Source: an uncultured Flavobacteriales bacterium (GTDB lineage: Bacteria > Bacteroidota > Bacteroidia > Flavobacteriales > Crocinitomicaceae). Taken from it: 64,000 nt of DNA. Each line of letters opens with the position of its first letter. The first letter of the stretch is position 1. The position numbers and the translations under genes were made by a program. Under the pieces are notes generated by a model. It saw only the letters and a list, made by a program, of their open reading frames with translations, searched no databases and was not told the DNA's origin. Shown in pieces: positions 7,842 through 17,193 of the stretch. The DNA lies in the NCBI GenBank assembly GCA_946479985.1, contig CAMLIF010000008.1:1-64000 (forward strand). The letters run 5' to 3'.

Positions 7842-8678
7842 CTACTTCAAATCATCCTTCATTATAGTTGCGTAGTCAGTGAGCAGTTTATTTTCAGTAG
7901 GATGTTTTTTTAGTTCCTTGTACCAAACATTGAAATTGTCCTTATCCTTAGATTCATAATAATATTGCATGATATTGAAACAATTTTCGGCATGGTATTG
8001 CTTGTCATCTAATCGGTTCAGTGATATCCGAAATTGTTTAACCGCCAAATCGATTTTTTTGTTTTTTACCAGCGTATAGATATATTCTTTATTGGCATAA
8101 GCGTCATTTGTATTGGTTTGAATTTCATCTTCGAGGATCACTTCTGCTTTGTCGTACTGTTCCAGGCAGTTGTAGGAATAAGCAAGTTCAATGGCCAATC
8201 CTGCGTATCGAGGCTCAATATCCTGTAATTTCTCCAGGTATTCTAATCCCTTTTCACATTCATTCCAGCCGTTATACATGAACCCCCATTTGTAAAGTCT
8301 GTCGGCAGAATTGATGTCAGTTTTGTAAAATTTCAGCCATTCCGGTTCTGCTTGTATTCGAAGTTCTTCAAATTTCGATTCGGGGATAAATGCAACCAGT
8401 ACGTTATTTGGTTGTAATCGTACTTTTACGTTTGCTTCTTCTTGCTTTTTCGGCATAAATTCACCCGAAGAAAGCATTTTAAAAGTTCCTTCTACATTCA
8501 GCGTTAGTCCTGCATCGGCGTCAATGTAAATAAATCCGAAAGTGTATGAACTGTCTTTATCCGGTTTAAAGGCGACCCATTTATCTTCGCTTTGAACAAA
8601 ACGTTTGTCGAATGTAAGGTCAGTTTGCGCTCTAAGTTTCAGAGTGAGTAGAGTAATGAAGATTAAGAAGTGTTTCAT
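7842..8678 (-). CDS. Secreted TPR-like protein of unknown function
   Basis: 278 residues. A signal peptide (MKHFLIFITLLTLKLRAQ) is followed by a roughly 90-residue beta-rich region and then helical repeats from about residue 115 (GLEYLEKLQDIEPRYAGLAIELAYSY; YDKAEVILEDEIQ), typical of tetratricopeptide repeats. It probably acts in the periplasm as a protein-binding scaffold. A TATATTTG box lies 41 nt upstream, and one copy of the bipartite palindromic repeat lies further upstream between this gene and porW. Confidence 0.7.
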   Translation of the reverse strand: MKHFLIFITLLTLKLRAQTDLTFDKRFVQSEDKWVAFKPDKDSSYTFGFIYIDADAGLTLNVEGTFKMLSSGEFMPKKQEEANVKVRLQPNNVLVAFIPESKFEELRIQAEPEWLKFYKTDINSADRLYKWGFMYNGWNECEKGLEYLEKLQDIEPRYAGLAIELAYSYNCLEQYDKAEVILEDEIQTNTNDAYANKEYIYTLVKNKKIDLAVKQFRISLNRLDDKQYHAENCFNIMQYYYESKDKDNFNVWYKELKKHPTENKLLTDYATIMKDDLK

Positions 8679-8719
8679 GGATTTAGTCGATTGAGTAGAC
8701 AGGTAATTATTCTATAGCT

Positions 8720-8727
8720 CAAATATA
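8720..8727 (-). promoter_or_regulatory. -7 box (TATATTTG) of the TPR gene
   Basis: Minus-strand TATATTTG fits TAnnTTTG, 41 nt before the ATG. No clear -33 element. Confidence 0.45.
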
Positions 8728-8772
8728 AGAATCAATATAATACTGAACTTTCTTTTTTACGGAGCTAATTAA

Positions 8773-8810
8773 TTTACCCGGGTAAAGGAAGGATAAGTGT
8801 ACTATTATCC
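8773..8810. repeat. Bipartite palindromic repeat, copy 1
   Basis: TTACCCGGGTAA, 5 bp (AGGAA), then GGATAAGTGTACTATTATCC. The first half is a perfect 12-bp palindrome; the second is an imperfect version of the perfect 20-bp palindrome in copies 2 and 3. It lies in the divergent intergenic region upstream of porW. Confidence 0.8.
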
Positions 8811-8903
8811 TGAACTTTTGAAAAACCAAGGGGTTTTTACTCCATTTAGTGATAATTCGCCATTAGTCCTTAGTAATTCCATGATTATTTCAATCACAAA
8901 CAA

Positions 8904-8911
8904 TATATTTG
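8904..8911 (+). promoter_or_regulatory. -7 box (TATATTTG) of porW
   Basis: TATATTTG lies 66 nt before the porW ATG and about 95 bp after the palindromic repeat. Confidence 0.45.
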
Positions 8912-8977
8912 CTGTTTTACTGTTTAATATCTTCTTGTTTAACTAGTAAAATTCAATTCAATCGGGTGTCAACCGCT

Positions 8978-11635
8978 ATGAAAAGTAAACTGTTTAAGGG
9001 ATTTATATTCGGAATTTTTGTCGTTCTGGTAGCTTGTTCTACTGAACGAAACACCTTTATTAGTCGTAGTTATCACGGAGCAACGGCACATTACAACGGG
9101 TATTTCAATGCGAATGAGTTGTTAACTACTGCAATGACTAACTATCGCGGTAACCTGAAAGAAGATTATTACCAAGTTTTGCCTTTGGCCCCTTTGCCTA
9201 CTGAAGAAGAGGTGAAAAGCATGTATGCACCTATTGATACTGCAATCGCGAAATGTACCAAAGTTATTCAGCGCCACGCAATGCCTTCTATGGAAAAACC
9301 ATCGGCAAAGAAAAGCGAGTTTAACCGCTGGATCGACGAAAACTGGCTGACGATCGGAGTAGCGTCTTATTACAGAAGAGATTACGATGGAGCATTGAAG
9401 AATTTCTCTTACATCAATCGTTTCTTTGTTGGCGATAAAACGAAACTTCTTGCAGAAATGTGGATGGCGCGTATTTACATTCAGCAGAACGATTTCACCG
9501 AAGCAGGTTTTGCGATTGATCACTTGGAGCAATTACAGGAGGATGCTGCCGGAGGAGACAGTAAGTCAAAAGAACCGAAAAAGAAGAAATCGAAATACGC
9601 GAAAAAATCGAAGAAGAAAGAGGATGAGAAAAAAGAACCTGAGTTCCCTAAAAGTCTCCATTTCGATTTGCCGTTCACAAAAGCTTTACTCGCTGAAAAA
9701 CGTGGAGATAAAGATCTGGAAATAGAAGCCTTATTGAAATGCCTGGAGTTTGCGAAACGAAAACACCCGCGAGCCAGAATACATTTCGTGCTTGGTCAAT
9801 TATATGAAAGTAAAGGCGATCGCGGAAGTGCATCCTTGCATTACAAGAAGTGTTTGAAATACAATCCGCCGTATGAAATGGCGTTTAACGCACGCTTGAA
9901 AGCCGCGTTGAATGATGGTGGTGAAAAGACCAAGCAAGGATTGATGAAATTGCTTCGCGACACCAAAAACGCCGAATTCAAAGATCAGATTTACTATACA
10001 TTGGCATTGATAGCGCGCCAGGAAGGAAACGAACCTAAAACTATCGAGAATTTTTCAAGTTCTGCGTTTTATAGTACATCCAACAAACGTCAGCAGGGAA
10101 TGGCTTACGAGCAATTGGGTGATATTTATTTCGGAAAGAAAGATTATTACCGCGCGCAAAAATACTACGATAGCTGTGCCCACGTTATTCCGGAAACTTA
10201 TCCGAACTATGAAGGAGTGAAGAACAAAGCGTCTAAACTTCAGAATTTGGTTGTTGCAATAGAGCGTGCCCAGTTAGAGGATAGCTTACAGCGAATTGCT
10301 GCTTTAAGCGAATCGGATCAGTATGCGTTTGCAGAAAAGGTTATTGAGAAGCTGAAAGCCGACGATAAAAAGAAAAAAGAACAGGATGCTGCACGTTTGG
10401 CATTACTTCAGGAGCAGCAAGCTGCAAAGAATAAAGGTGGAAGTAATACCAAAGGATATTGGGGCAACGAAAAGGCCAAGCAGGAAGGATTTGAGGAATT
10501 CAGAAAGCAGTGGGGACAGCGTGAGAACGAAGACGATTGGCGCAGATCGGAAAAAATTGTGATTGCTTCTTTTGATGAGGTGGTGGAAGATTCTTCCGGG
10601 AAAACTCCCGTTGCAGTTGCAAATTCACTCGATTCATTAACTCCTGAAATGTTATTGGTAAACGTTCCGAATACTGATTCTACGTTGGCCGCATCGCAGG
10701 AAGCATTGGTGTCGGCATTGTTCGATGCCGGAAAGATTTACCAGGAGCAATTGAACGAATCTACCTTAGCAGAAACGCAGTTCCAGGCAATTTTAGATAA
10801 ACCTTTCGAAAGCGATTTCAAGTTGCTGGCTGCTTACCAGATTTATCGTTTGTACGCTCCAACTGATTCAAAAGCAATTGCGCAGAGAGATTACATTTTT
10901 ACGCATTATCCGACTTCTGATTATGCCGGTTATCTGAGAGATCCTGAATATTTCGTGAAGAAAAGAGAACGTGATAAGCAAACAGAATTAGATTATCTGA
11001 AAGATTTGGATCGCTACGAACGCGGACTGTTCTACCCTGTAATTACTAGTGCTAATAATGTTATAGAGAACGATAAGGACAATCCGTATGCAGCGAAATA
11101 TTATCTGCTGAAAGCATTCGCCCAGGCTAAACTGAATGAAGATAAAACTACGCTGCTTCCTACATTGAATGAGTTGATTGCGAAGTTTCCGGGAACAGAC
11201 GAAGCGAAGAAGGCTCTTGAAATGAAAAACATCATTGAAAAAGGATATTCTACAAACACTCCTGTCGATTTCACAAAGAAAAGCGTTTATAAGTACACAG
11301 ATAATGAGTCATTGGTAATGGTGATCTTCCTGGAGGAAAATGTAAATAACAATATTGCTAAAACGCGTGTTGTAGACTTTAACAGAGAGTTTTTCAGTCG
11401 TGGGAGATTGAATACGTCTTCTAAGATTCTAAACGACAAATCAGTGATCATTGTGAAGGATTTTGCAGATGAAACTGCTGCAGCCGATTACATGAGTACG
11501 TACAAACGAACCAAAAAGCATTTGGTCGACATGCAAAAATTCAAGCTGTTCTATATCACGGAAAGTAATTTCAAAATCCTGTTCGAAACACAGAAAATCG
11601 CGGAGTACGAACTGTTCTTTGACGAATATTACTAG
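8978..11635 (+). CDS. porW: T9SS periplasmic lipoprotein PorW/SprE
   Basis: About 885 residues from the ATG that opens a lipoprotein signal (lipobox LVAC, Cys20, then STERNTFISRSYHG, a family hallmark). PorW/SprE proteins are TPR lipoproteins needed for type IX secretion and, in gliding species, motility; they link the outer-membrane translocon to the PorLM motor. TPR helices fill the protein, interrupted by a Lys/Glu-rich segment near residues 190-225 and coiled-coil stretches in the middle. The frame extends upstream to a TTG, but that would bury the lipobox. It is 7 bp from atpZ, an arrangement common upstream of atp genes in Flavobacteriia. Confidence 0.88.
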   Translation: MKSKLFKGFIFGIFVVLVACSTERNTFISRSYHGATAHYNGYFNANELLTTAMTNYRGNLKEDYYQVLPLAPLPTEEEVKSMYAPIDTAIAKCTKVIQRHAMPSMEKPSAKKSEFNRWIDENWLTIGVASYYRRDYDGALKNFSYINRFFVGDKTKLLAEMWMARIYIQQNDFTEAGFAIDHLEQLQEDAAGGDSKSKEPKKKKSKYAKKSKKKEDEKKEPEFPKSLHFDLPFTKALLAEKRGDKDLEIEALLKCLEFAKRKHPRARIHFVLGQLYESKGDRGSASLHYKKCLKYNPPYEMAFNARLKAALNDGGEKTKQGLMKLLRDTKNAEFKDQIYYTLALIARQEGNEPKTIENFSSSAFYSTSNKRQQGMAYEQLGDIYFGKKDYYRAQKYYDSCAHVIPETYPNYEGVKNKASKLQNLVVAIERAQLEDSLQRIAALSESDQYAFAEKVIEKLKADDKKKKEQDAARLALLQEQQAAKNKGGSNTKGYWGNEKAKQEGFEEFRKQWGQRENEDDWRRSEKIVIASFDEVVEDSSGKTPVAVANSLDSLTPEMLLVNVPNTDSTLAASQEALVSALFDAGKIYQEQLNESTLAETQFQAILDKPFESDFKLLAAYQIYRLYAPTDSKAIAQRDYIFTHYPTSDYAGYLRDPEYFVKKRERDKQTELDYLKDLDRYERGLFYPVITSANNVIENDKDNPYAAKYYLLKAFAQAKLNEDKTTLLPTLNELIAKFPGTDEAKKALEMKNIIEKGYSTNTPVDFTKKSVYKYTDNESLVMVIFLEENVNNNIAKTRVVDFNREFFSRGRLNTSSKILNDKSVIIVKDFADETAAADYMSTYKRTKKHLVDMQKFKLFYITESNFKILFETQKIAEYELFFDEYY

Positions 11636-11642
11636 TTGATTT

Positions 11643-11873
11643 ATGGCGGCAAAAAAAAACAATGTCTACCTGCGTTTTACCTCTGTTGGAATTCAGATGG
11701 GGGCAATAATCGGTGGAATGGTTTGGTTGGGGATGTTCTTGCAGAAAAAATATGCCCCAACTGGTGTTTGGTTTACTGTCGGGTTTTCACTTTTTGGTGT
11801 TTGTACTGCAATTTATCTGGTCATTAAGGAAGTTATGGCGCTTTCAAAAGAAGAAGATACGAATGAGAAATAA
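11643..11873 (+). CDS. atpZ: AtpZ/AtpI family protein
   Basis: 76 residues, two membrane helices (about 15-35 and 42-64) with the family pattern VGIQMGAIIGGMVWLGMFLQKKY. AtpZ-type proteins precede F-type ATP synthase genes and take part in assembly or Mg/Ca handling of the complex. The position between porW and the atp genes supports the call. The next gene starts 11 bp before its stop. Confidence 0.88.
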   Translation: MAAKKNNVYLRFTSVGIQMGAIIGGMVWLGMFLQKKYAPTGVWFTVGFSLFGVCTAIYLVIKEVMALSKEEDTNEK

Positions 11874-12225
11874 ATTAGCGCTTTCCCTGGTTGGATTTGC
11901 GATTGTTCATTGTGTAATAGCTGCATTTTTATTTCAGGCTACAAAAACACCTCTGGTTTTTATGGGAATTGTTAGTGGAGTTGTCGTTATTGGTTTCGGT
12001 TCCTATCTGGCATTGCTTAAACCAAAATCCGACACTTCCGGAACAACTCAGCAATATATTGTTGCAACAACAATCCAGATTTTAGCGGCTTTGGGATTCG
12101 TTCTCTTTGCCCGTTTTGCAGATCCGAATTCTTTCAAGGTGGTTGCGTTTCATTTTTTGGCTGCCTTCTTTGGAGCTTTGGTGATTCAAAGTGCTTTTCT
12201 GATTCAGTTTTTAAATAAGCGCTAA
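11863..12225 (+). CDS. AtpI-like four-helix membrane protein
   Basis: 120 residues from the ATG overlapping the end of atpZ by 11 bp. Four hydrophobic helices (about 5-25, 27-46, 65-82, 90-112) match the topology of ATP synthase subunit I (AtpI), though residue similarity is weak. The overlap implies translational coupling to atpZ. An alternative upstream start at 11713 would run inside atpZ in another frame and is rejected. Likely an assembly factor of the F0 sector; this is inferred from context. Confidence 0.7.
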   Translation: MRNKLALSLVGFAIVHCVIAAFLFQATKTPLVFMGIVSGVVVIGFGSYLALLKPKSDTSGTTQQYIVATTIQILAALGFVLFARFADPNSFKVVAFHFLAAFFGALVIQSAFLIQFLNKR

Positions 12226-12314
12226 CTTCAGTTATTCGAAATCCGGGAAATTCGGTTTTTTATACCCCGTTCAATTTTAACACGAATAAAAAGGAAACTC
12301 GTCGGGTTATTTCC

Positions 12315-12344
12315 TTGTACTTTCTGAAAGATTAACTACCTTTG
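12315..12344 (+). promoter_or_regulatory. Promoter of the atpBEFHA operon
   Basis: TTG, 19 bp, then TACCTTTG: a complete match to the Bacteroidota consensus at near-ideal spacing. Transcription should begin around 12348, about 35 nt before the atpB ATG. Confidence 0.75.
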
Positions 12345-12382
12345 CGCCAAAATTCAGGTTTTTAATTAAAGAATTTAAAGCG

Positions 12383-13483
12383 ATGTCTTTCATTTTCAGT
12401 GTAAAACAATCTTTCTCCCTCTTAGTAGGAATCCTTCTATTTTCAACCTCTTTTGCTACAGAGCATAAGAAAGAGGAGAAGTTCAATGTTACTGAAATGA
12501 TTATGCATCATATTTCGGATGCTCATGAGTGGCATTTGTGGGGTGGACATCACGATGGTGTGGCTATTGATCTTCCGATTATTCTGATCGATGGCGGTTT
12601 GAAAGTGTTTTCTTCTAAGCATTTCTACAAAGGAGAACACACGGTTGCGATAGATGCTAAAACAGGTAAGGAAATAGATTATGTTAAAGGGGTTGGTCCT
12701 GCAGCAGGTTATGCAATGTATCACGAAGAGATTTACAAGTTGCATGCCGGTGTTTTGAAATTTGAAAAAGGCCATATTCACGGAGCTGTTATGCCTTTCG
12801 ATATGTCAATTACACGTAACGTTATTGCATTGTTGTTTGGAGCTATTCTGATTATCATTTTAATGTCAACCGTAGCAAGATTCTACAAAAAGAATGGCGC
12901 AGTTGCTCCAAAAGGATTGGCTAAGTATTTAGAGGTATTGATCGTAATGGTTCGTGATGATATTGCAAAAGCAAATATTAATCACAAGAAATATCATAAA
13001 TATGTTCCGTATTTGTTAACGATATTCTTCTTTATTTTTATAAACAACCTTGTTGGTCTTATTCCTATTCTTGGGGCCAACTTAACAGGTAATATTACGC
13101 TTACATTGTTCCTGGCGGTTTGTACTTTATTGGTTACGGTTTTTTCCGGAAACAGAAATTACTGGGGACACATTTTTGCAATGCCAGGTGTTCCTGTAGC
13201 GTTATTGCCAATTATGATTTTGATTGAAATCGTTGGAATCTTCACGAAGCCTTTTGCATTGATGGTTCGTTTGTTCGCAAATATGACCGCGGGTCACATT
13301 ATTATTTTGGCCTTAGTTGGGATTATCTTTATTAATCAAAGCGCAGCATGGGGCGCTTTGTCAGTGCCAATGGCATTGTTTATTTCCGTGTTGGAGTTGT
13401 TAGTTGCTTTCTTACAGGCGTTCTTGTTTACAATGTTGTCTGCATTGTTCATTGGTGCAGCAGTAGAAGAAGCACATCATTAA
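12383..13483 (+). CDS. atpB: ATP synthase F0 subunit a
   Basis: 366 residues, the long Bacteroidota form: a signal-peptide-like first helix (cleavage near SFATEHK), a His-rich periplasmic stretch (HHISDAHEWHLWGGHHDG), then the conserved helices. The essential half-channel arginine is R296 in the block LMVRLFANMTAGH. Its partner is Glu54 of subunit c. About 120 residues longer than E. coli AtpB because of the N-terminal extension. First gene of the atp operon, with its own promoter. Confidence 0.95.
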   Translation: MSFIFSVKQSFSLLVGILLFSTSFATEHKKEEKFNVTEMIMHHISDAHEWHLWGGHHDGVAIDLPIILIDGGLKVFSSKHFYKGEHTVAIDAKTGKEIDYVKGVGPAAGYAMYHEEIYKLHAGVLKFEKGHIHGAVMPFDMSITRNVIALLFGAILIIILMSTVARFYKKNGAVAPKGLAKYLEVLIVMVRDDIAKANINHKKYHKYVPYLLTIFFFIFINNLVGLIPILGANLTGNITLTLFLAVCTLLVTVFSGNRNYWGHIFAMPGVPVALLPIMILIEIVGIFTKPFALMVRLFANMTAGHIIILALVGIIFINQSAAWGALSVPMALFISVLELLVAFLQAFLFTMLSALFIGAAVEEAHH

Positions 13484-13511
13484 TTAGTAATTTTTTAATA
13501 CATATATAGCT

Positions 13512-13736
13512 ATGTTCGGAAGTATCGCAGCAGTTGGAGCAGGTCTTGCAGTTTTAGGCGCAGGATTGGGTATTGGTAAAATCGGTGGTTCAGCAATGGA
13601 CGCAATCGCACGTCAACCTGAAGCTTCAGGAAAAATTCAAACAGCTATGATTATCGCAGCAGCGTTAATCGAGGGTGTTGCTCTATTCGGAGTAGTAGTT
13701 GGTCTACTAGGTCTGGAAACAGGAGTTCAAGGTTAA
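13512..13736 (+). CDS. atpE: ATP synthase F0 subunit c
   Basis: 74 residues, a helical hairpin. The polar loop is RQPE (R34-Q35-P36-E37) and the ion-carrying carboxylate is E54 in AALIEGVALFG. The residue after E54 is Gly, without the Ser/Thr seen in sodium-binding rings, so proton coupling is likely. Several copies per complex are needed; a terminator-like hairpin directly after the stop may help raise atpE output over downstream genes. Confidence 0.95.
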   Translation: MFGSIAAVGAGLAVLGAGLGIGKIGGSAMDAIARQPEASGKIQTAMIIAAALIEGVALFGVVVGLLGLETGVQG

Positions 13737-13739
13737 TTT

Positions 13740-13780
13740 AAAAGCGTTGTTGCCGCGGTTGGCTGTGACAACGCTTTTTT
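13740..13780 (+). terminator. Terminator-like hairpin inside the atp operon, after atpE
   Basis: Perfect 11-bp arms AAAAGCGTTGT/ACAACGCTTTT around a 17-nt loop, followed by TTAG. It lies between atpE and atpF with no other promoter visible before atpF, so it must be leaky or act as an mRNA end/stabiliser. Confidence 0.75.
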
Positions 13781-13808
13781 AGCATTAAAAAAATTAAAAT
13801 AAAATAAA

Positions 13809-14303
13809 ATGGGTTTAATTACACCGGATTTTGGTCTTTTGATTTGGACAGGACTTGTTTTCGTTCTGTTGTTGTTCGTTTTAACAAAGTTCATTTGGAA
13901 ACCAATTTTGACATCTGTAAATGCGCGTGAGCAAAAAATTACGGATGCATTGGAATTGGCTGAAAGAACAAAAGCTGAAATGACAGCACTTCAGGCTGCA
14001 AATGAGAACTTGTTGAAAGAAGCTCGTGCAGAACGTGATGCAATCGTGAAAGATGCAAAAGAAGTTGCAACAGGAATGGTTGAGAAAGCGAAAGCAGATG
14101 CTAAGAATGAAGCAAATAAAATTGTTGAAGCGGCACGTGTAAGTATCAATGCGGAGAAAGCAGCTGCTATTTCTGAATTGAAAACGCAAGTTGCAGGTAT
14201 CTCCATCGAGATTGCTGAGAAAATCGTTCGTGGCGAGTTGTCATCAGACGATAAGCAAAAGGCATTGGCTGAGAAATTGGCTGCTGATATTAACATGAAC
14301 TAA
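13809..14303 (+). CDS. atpF: ATP synthase F0 subunit b
   Basis: 164 residues: one N-terminal membrane helix (GLLIWTGLVFVLLLFVLTKFIW), then a long alanine-, lysine- and glutamate-rich coiled coil forming the peripheral stalk. Normal length and composition. Four bases separate it from atpH, as expected for coupled translation. Confidence 0.94.
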   Translation: MGLITPDFGLLIWTGLVFVLLLFVLTKFIWKPILTSVNAREQKITDALELAERTKAEMTALQAANENLLKEARAERDAIVKDAKEVATGMVEKAKADAKNEANKIVEAARVSINAEKAAAISELKTQVAGISIEIAEKIVRGELSSDDKQKALAEKLAADINMN

Positions 14304-14306
14304 TTA

Positions 14307-14846
14307 ATGAGCATGAAAACATCAAAATCGGCATCACGTTATTCCCAGGCGTTACTCGACTTGGCAGTAGAGCAGGGGAAACTGGAAACGGTTGCGGCAG
14401 ATATGAAGTTCATGGCTGAAGTTTGTGCTGAAAGTCATGATTTGGAGTTGATGCTTCAAAGCCCAATTGTAAAAGCTGATAAAAAATTGGCAGTTTTACA
14501 TGCGGTTTTCGATCAGTTCGATTCGGTTACAAAACTATTTATTGATCTGATTGTTAAAAATGGCCGTGAAGGAATTCTTTCTCAAATTGCTGCTTCTTTC
14601 GATAGTCAGTTAAAAGAATACAAAGGAATTGTGCCGGTTAGCATTACAACTGCTAAACCGCTTGATGCAGGAGTAAAGAAAACGATCTTAGCAACCATCG
14701 GGAAATCTGTAAAAGGAACACTTGAGGTTACTGAAAAAATAGATGCCGACTTGATCGGAGGATTTATCGTTCGTATGGGCGATACTCAAATTGATGCGTC
14801 TGTGGCGTCTCAGTTGAGCAAATTAAAAACACGTTTAACAAGATAG
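14307..14846 (+). CDS. atpH: ATP synthase F1 subunit delta
   Basis: 179 residues. OSCP/delta family: N-terminal helical bundle beginning SRYSQALLDLAVEQGKLE and the C-terminal signature segment DLIGGFIVRMGDTQIDASVASQL. It links the peripheral stalk to the top of F1. Start ATG is followed two codons later by a second ATG (MSMKTSK), so the exact start is uncertain by two residues. Followed 32 bp later by atpA. Confidence 0.95.
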   Translation: MSMKTSKSASRYSQALLDLAVEQGKLETVAADMKFMAEVCAESHDLELMLQSPIVKADKKLAVLHAVFDQFDSVTKLFIDLIVKNGREGILSQIAASFDSQLKEYKGIVPVSITTAKPLDAGVKKTILATIGKSVKGTLEVTEKIDADLIGGFIVRMGDTQIDASVASQLSKLKTRLTR

Positions 14847-14878
14847 TGGAGTTTTAACTCTTCAAAAAAAAGAAAAAC

Positions 14879-16453
14879 ATGGCAGATGTTAAACCAGCAG
14901 AAGTTTCTGCAATTTTAAGAGAGCAATTATCAGGATTCCGTACGGAAGCTGAATTGCAGGAAGTCGGTACAGTACTTCAAATCGGAGATGGTATTGCACG
15001 CGTTTACGGATTGAAAGGTGTTCAATATGGTGAATTAATTGAGTTCGATAACGGACTGCAAGGAATCGCTTTGAACCTGGAAGAAGATAACGTTGGTGCG
15101 GTATTATTAGGTCGTTCTTCAGCAGTAAAAGAAGGCGATACAGTAAAACGTTTGGGGCGTATTGCTTCTGTTAAAGTTGGAGAAGGTGTTGTTGGTCGTG
15201 TTGTGGATACTTTGGGTAACCCAATCGACGGTAAAGGTCCTCTTTCCGGTGAATTGTATGAAATGCCAATCGAGCGTAAAGCTCCGGGGGTTATTTTTCG
15301 TCAACCGGTAACTGAGCCATTACAAACTGGTGTAAAAGCAGTAGATGCAATGATTCCTATCGGTCGTGGACAACGTGAGTTGATCATCGGTGACCGTCAA
15401 ACAGGAAAAACAACTGTTGCTATCGATGCTATCATCAACCAAAAAGAATTTTACGACCGCGGAGAACCTGTTTTCTGTATCTATGTAGCAATTGGACAAA
15501 AAGGTTCAACTGTTGCGGGAATCGTTAAGAAATTAGAAGACGCAGGAGCAATGGCTTATACGGTAATCGTAGCAGCTAACGCATCAGATCCTGCTCCAAT
15601 GCAGTTCTATGCTCCAATGACTGGTGCTGCAATTGGTGAGTTCTTCCGTGATTCAGGTCGTCCTGCATTGATCGTATTTGATGACCTTTCTAAGCAAGCA
15701 GTTGCTTACCGTGAGGTATCGTTATTACTTCGTCGTCCTCCGGGCCGTGAAGCATACCCTGGTGACGTATTCTACCTTCACTCCCGTTTATTGGAGCGTG
15801 CGGCTAAGATCATTGCTGATGATACAATCGCAACTCAAATGAACGACTTGCCGGAATCTATTCGTCACCTTGTAAAAGGTGGTGGTTCATTAACTGCATT
15901 GCCAATTATTGAAACACAAGCGGGTGACGTTTCTGCATACATTCCTACAAACGTAATTTCGATTACAGATGGTCAGATCTTCTTAGAATCGGATTTGTTC
16001 AACGCTGGTATCCGTCCTGCAATTAACGTTGGTATCTCGGTATCTCGTGTAGGTGGTAACGCTCAGATCAAATCAATGAAGAAAGTAGCCGGTACATTGA
16101 AATTGGATCAGGCTCAATATCGTGAGTTGGAAGCGTTTGCTAAGTTCGGTTCTGATTTGGATGCTGCAACAAAATCTGTTTTGGATAAAGGTGCACGCAA
16201 CGTTGAGATCCTGAAACAACGTGAGGGAGATCCTTACCCGGTAGAAAAGCAAATTGCAATTATCTATGTTGGTACAAAAGGATTGATGCAAAACGTTCCG
16301 ATCAGCAAAGTAAAAGAATTCGAAAAAGAATACCTTGATTTCTTAGAAGCAAAACATTCAGATGTATTGGTTCGCCTGAAAGCTGGTAAATATGAAGATG
16401 CTGATACAGATGTTCTAGGAAAAGTTGCGAAAGAACTCGCTTCGAAATACTAA
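14879..16453 (+). CDS. atpA: ATP synthase F1 subunit alpha
   Basis: 524 residues. Walker [10 protein letters not shown] begins at residue 171 (K177). The family signatures [16 protein letters not shown] and the [14 protein letters not shown] segment are intact. The non-catalytic nucleotide-binding subunit of F1. A strong terminator follows the stop, and atpG is not contiguous. No atpD (beta) was found in the window; in many Bacteroidota atpD and atpC form a separate locus. Confidence 0.98.
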   Translation: MADVKPAEVSAILREQLSGFRTEAELQEVGTVLQIGDGIARVYGLKGVQYGELIEFDNGLQGIALNLEEDNVGAVLLGRSSAVKEGDTVKRLGRIASVKVGEGVVGRVVDTLGNPIDGKGPLSGELYEMPIERKAPGVIFRQPVTEPLQTGVKAVDAMIPIGRGQRELIIGDRQTGKTTVAIDAIINQKEFYDRGEPVFCIYVAIGQKGSTVAGIVKKLEDAGAMAYTVIVAANASDPAPMQFYAPMTGAAIGEFFRDSGRPALIVFDDLSKQAVAYREVSLLLRRPPGREAYPGDVFYLHSRLLERAAKIIADDTIATQMNDLPESIRHLVKGGGSLTALPIIETQAGDVSAYIPTNVISITDGQIFLESDLFNAGIRPAINVGISVSRVGGNAQIKSMKKVAGTLKLDQAQYRELEAFAKFGSDLDAATKSVLDKGARNVEILKQREGDPYPVEKQIAIIYVGTKGLMQNVPISKVKEFEKEYLDFLEAKHSDVLVRLKAGKYEDADTDVLGKVAKELASKY

Positions 16454-16475
16454 GAATTCTCAAAGTACATGATAT

Positions 16476-16506
16476 AAAATCCGCCCGTCAAGGCGGATTT
16501 TTTGTT
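16476..16506 (+). terminator. Terminator after atpA
   Basis: AAAATCCGCC-CGTCAA-GGCGGATTTT followed by TTTTG. Strong intrinsic terminator shape, ending the atpB-atpA transcript before the inserted genes. Confidence 0.88.
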
Positions 16507-16750
16507 TTATACTGTTTTATAAAAGAGAACTTAACTTGCAGTCTAAACACAAAAAGTGTTCCGGGGTGAAATTAATTTCCCGATACTGACTGCTTCGTTT
16601 TTATAGTGCTATTCTGCTAAAAGCCTTGCCCTATCTGAATTTCATTCCACTTACTTATTAAGAACAATTCCAAATTAAGGAGTTTTCTGACAATTTTCTG
16701 ACAATTGAAATCCATAATTCGATACAACTCGTAGCTTAAAAAAACAAGCG

Positions 16751-17167
16751 ATGAAAAAATTTCTAATGCGTACGGCAAAACTGATCGGTGCTTTCGTAAT
16801 ACTCACCTTTATTTCTGCATTTGTATGGGCAAACTGGGAAGCTCCTGGTCCGGGTGCAAAAGCAGATGTAGTAGATTTCGTTCAATACGATGCTTCCAAA
16901 ATCGGTGATTCACTAAAAGTTGCAAAAATTCAAAAAACGTTGAAGAAGCAAGCAGGAGTTCATGGTTCTACCTATAATTCCCAAAGTAATTTGCTGGTTA
17001 TGTCTTATGGCGTAAGCGAAACAGATCGCGAAACTATTGAATCTGCGATTAATCAAACACACAATATCAAACTCAAAGAGAAGAATTTTACACAAACTGG
17101 TCCGAAATGCCCTATTAATGTAGCATACATTACACGCGTTAAACACTTTTTATGCATTCGCGACTAA
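16751..17167 (+). CDS. Membrane-anchored protein with HMA-like fold, no CxxC
   Basis: 138 residues. One N-terminal hydrophobic segment (about 8-28) is a signal peptide or anchor. Residues 55-108 (KVAKIQKTLKKQAGVHGSTYNSQSN, then LLVMSYGVSETDRETIESAIN) follow the beta-alpha-beta-beta-alpha pattern of heavy-metal-associated domains, but the CxxC metal-binding loop is missing. Two cysteines sit near the C-terminus. Function unknown. The haemoglobin gene follows after 26 bp, suggesting a two-gene operon acting in the periplasm. The gap upstream (about 300 bp) holds the atpA terminator and no clear promoter consensus. Confidence 0.6.
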   Translation: MKKFLMRTAKLIGAFVILTFISAFVWANWEAPGPGAKADVVDFVQYDASKIGDSLKVAKIQKTLKKQAGVHGSTYNSQSNLLVMSYGVSETDRETIESAINQTHNIKLKEKNFTQTGPKCPINVAYITRVKHFLCIRD

Positions 17168-17193
17168 ATAATCCTCAATTAAAATCATAAGCT

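Noticed and set aside
8909..8977. Upstream extension of porW to an in-frame TTG
   Set aside because: It would place the lipobox at about residue 43 and overlaps the -7 promoter box; the ATG start gives a normal lipoprotein signal.
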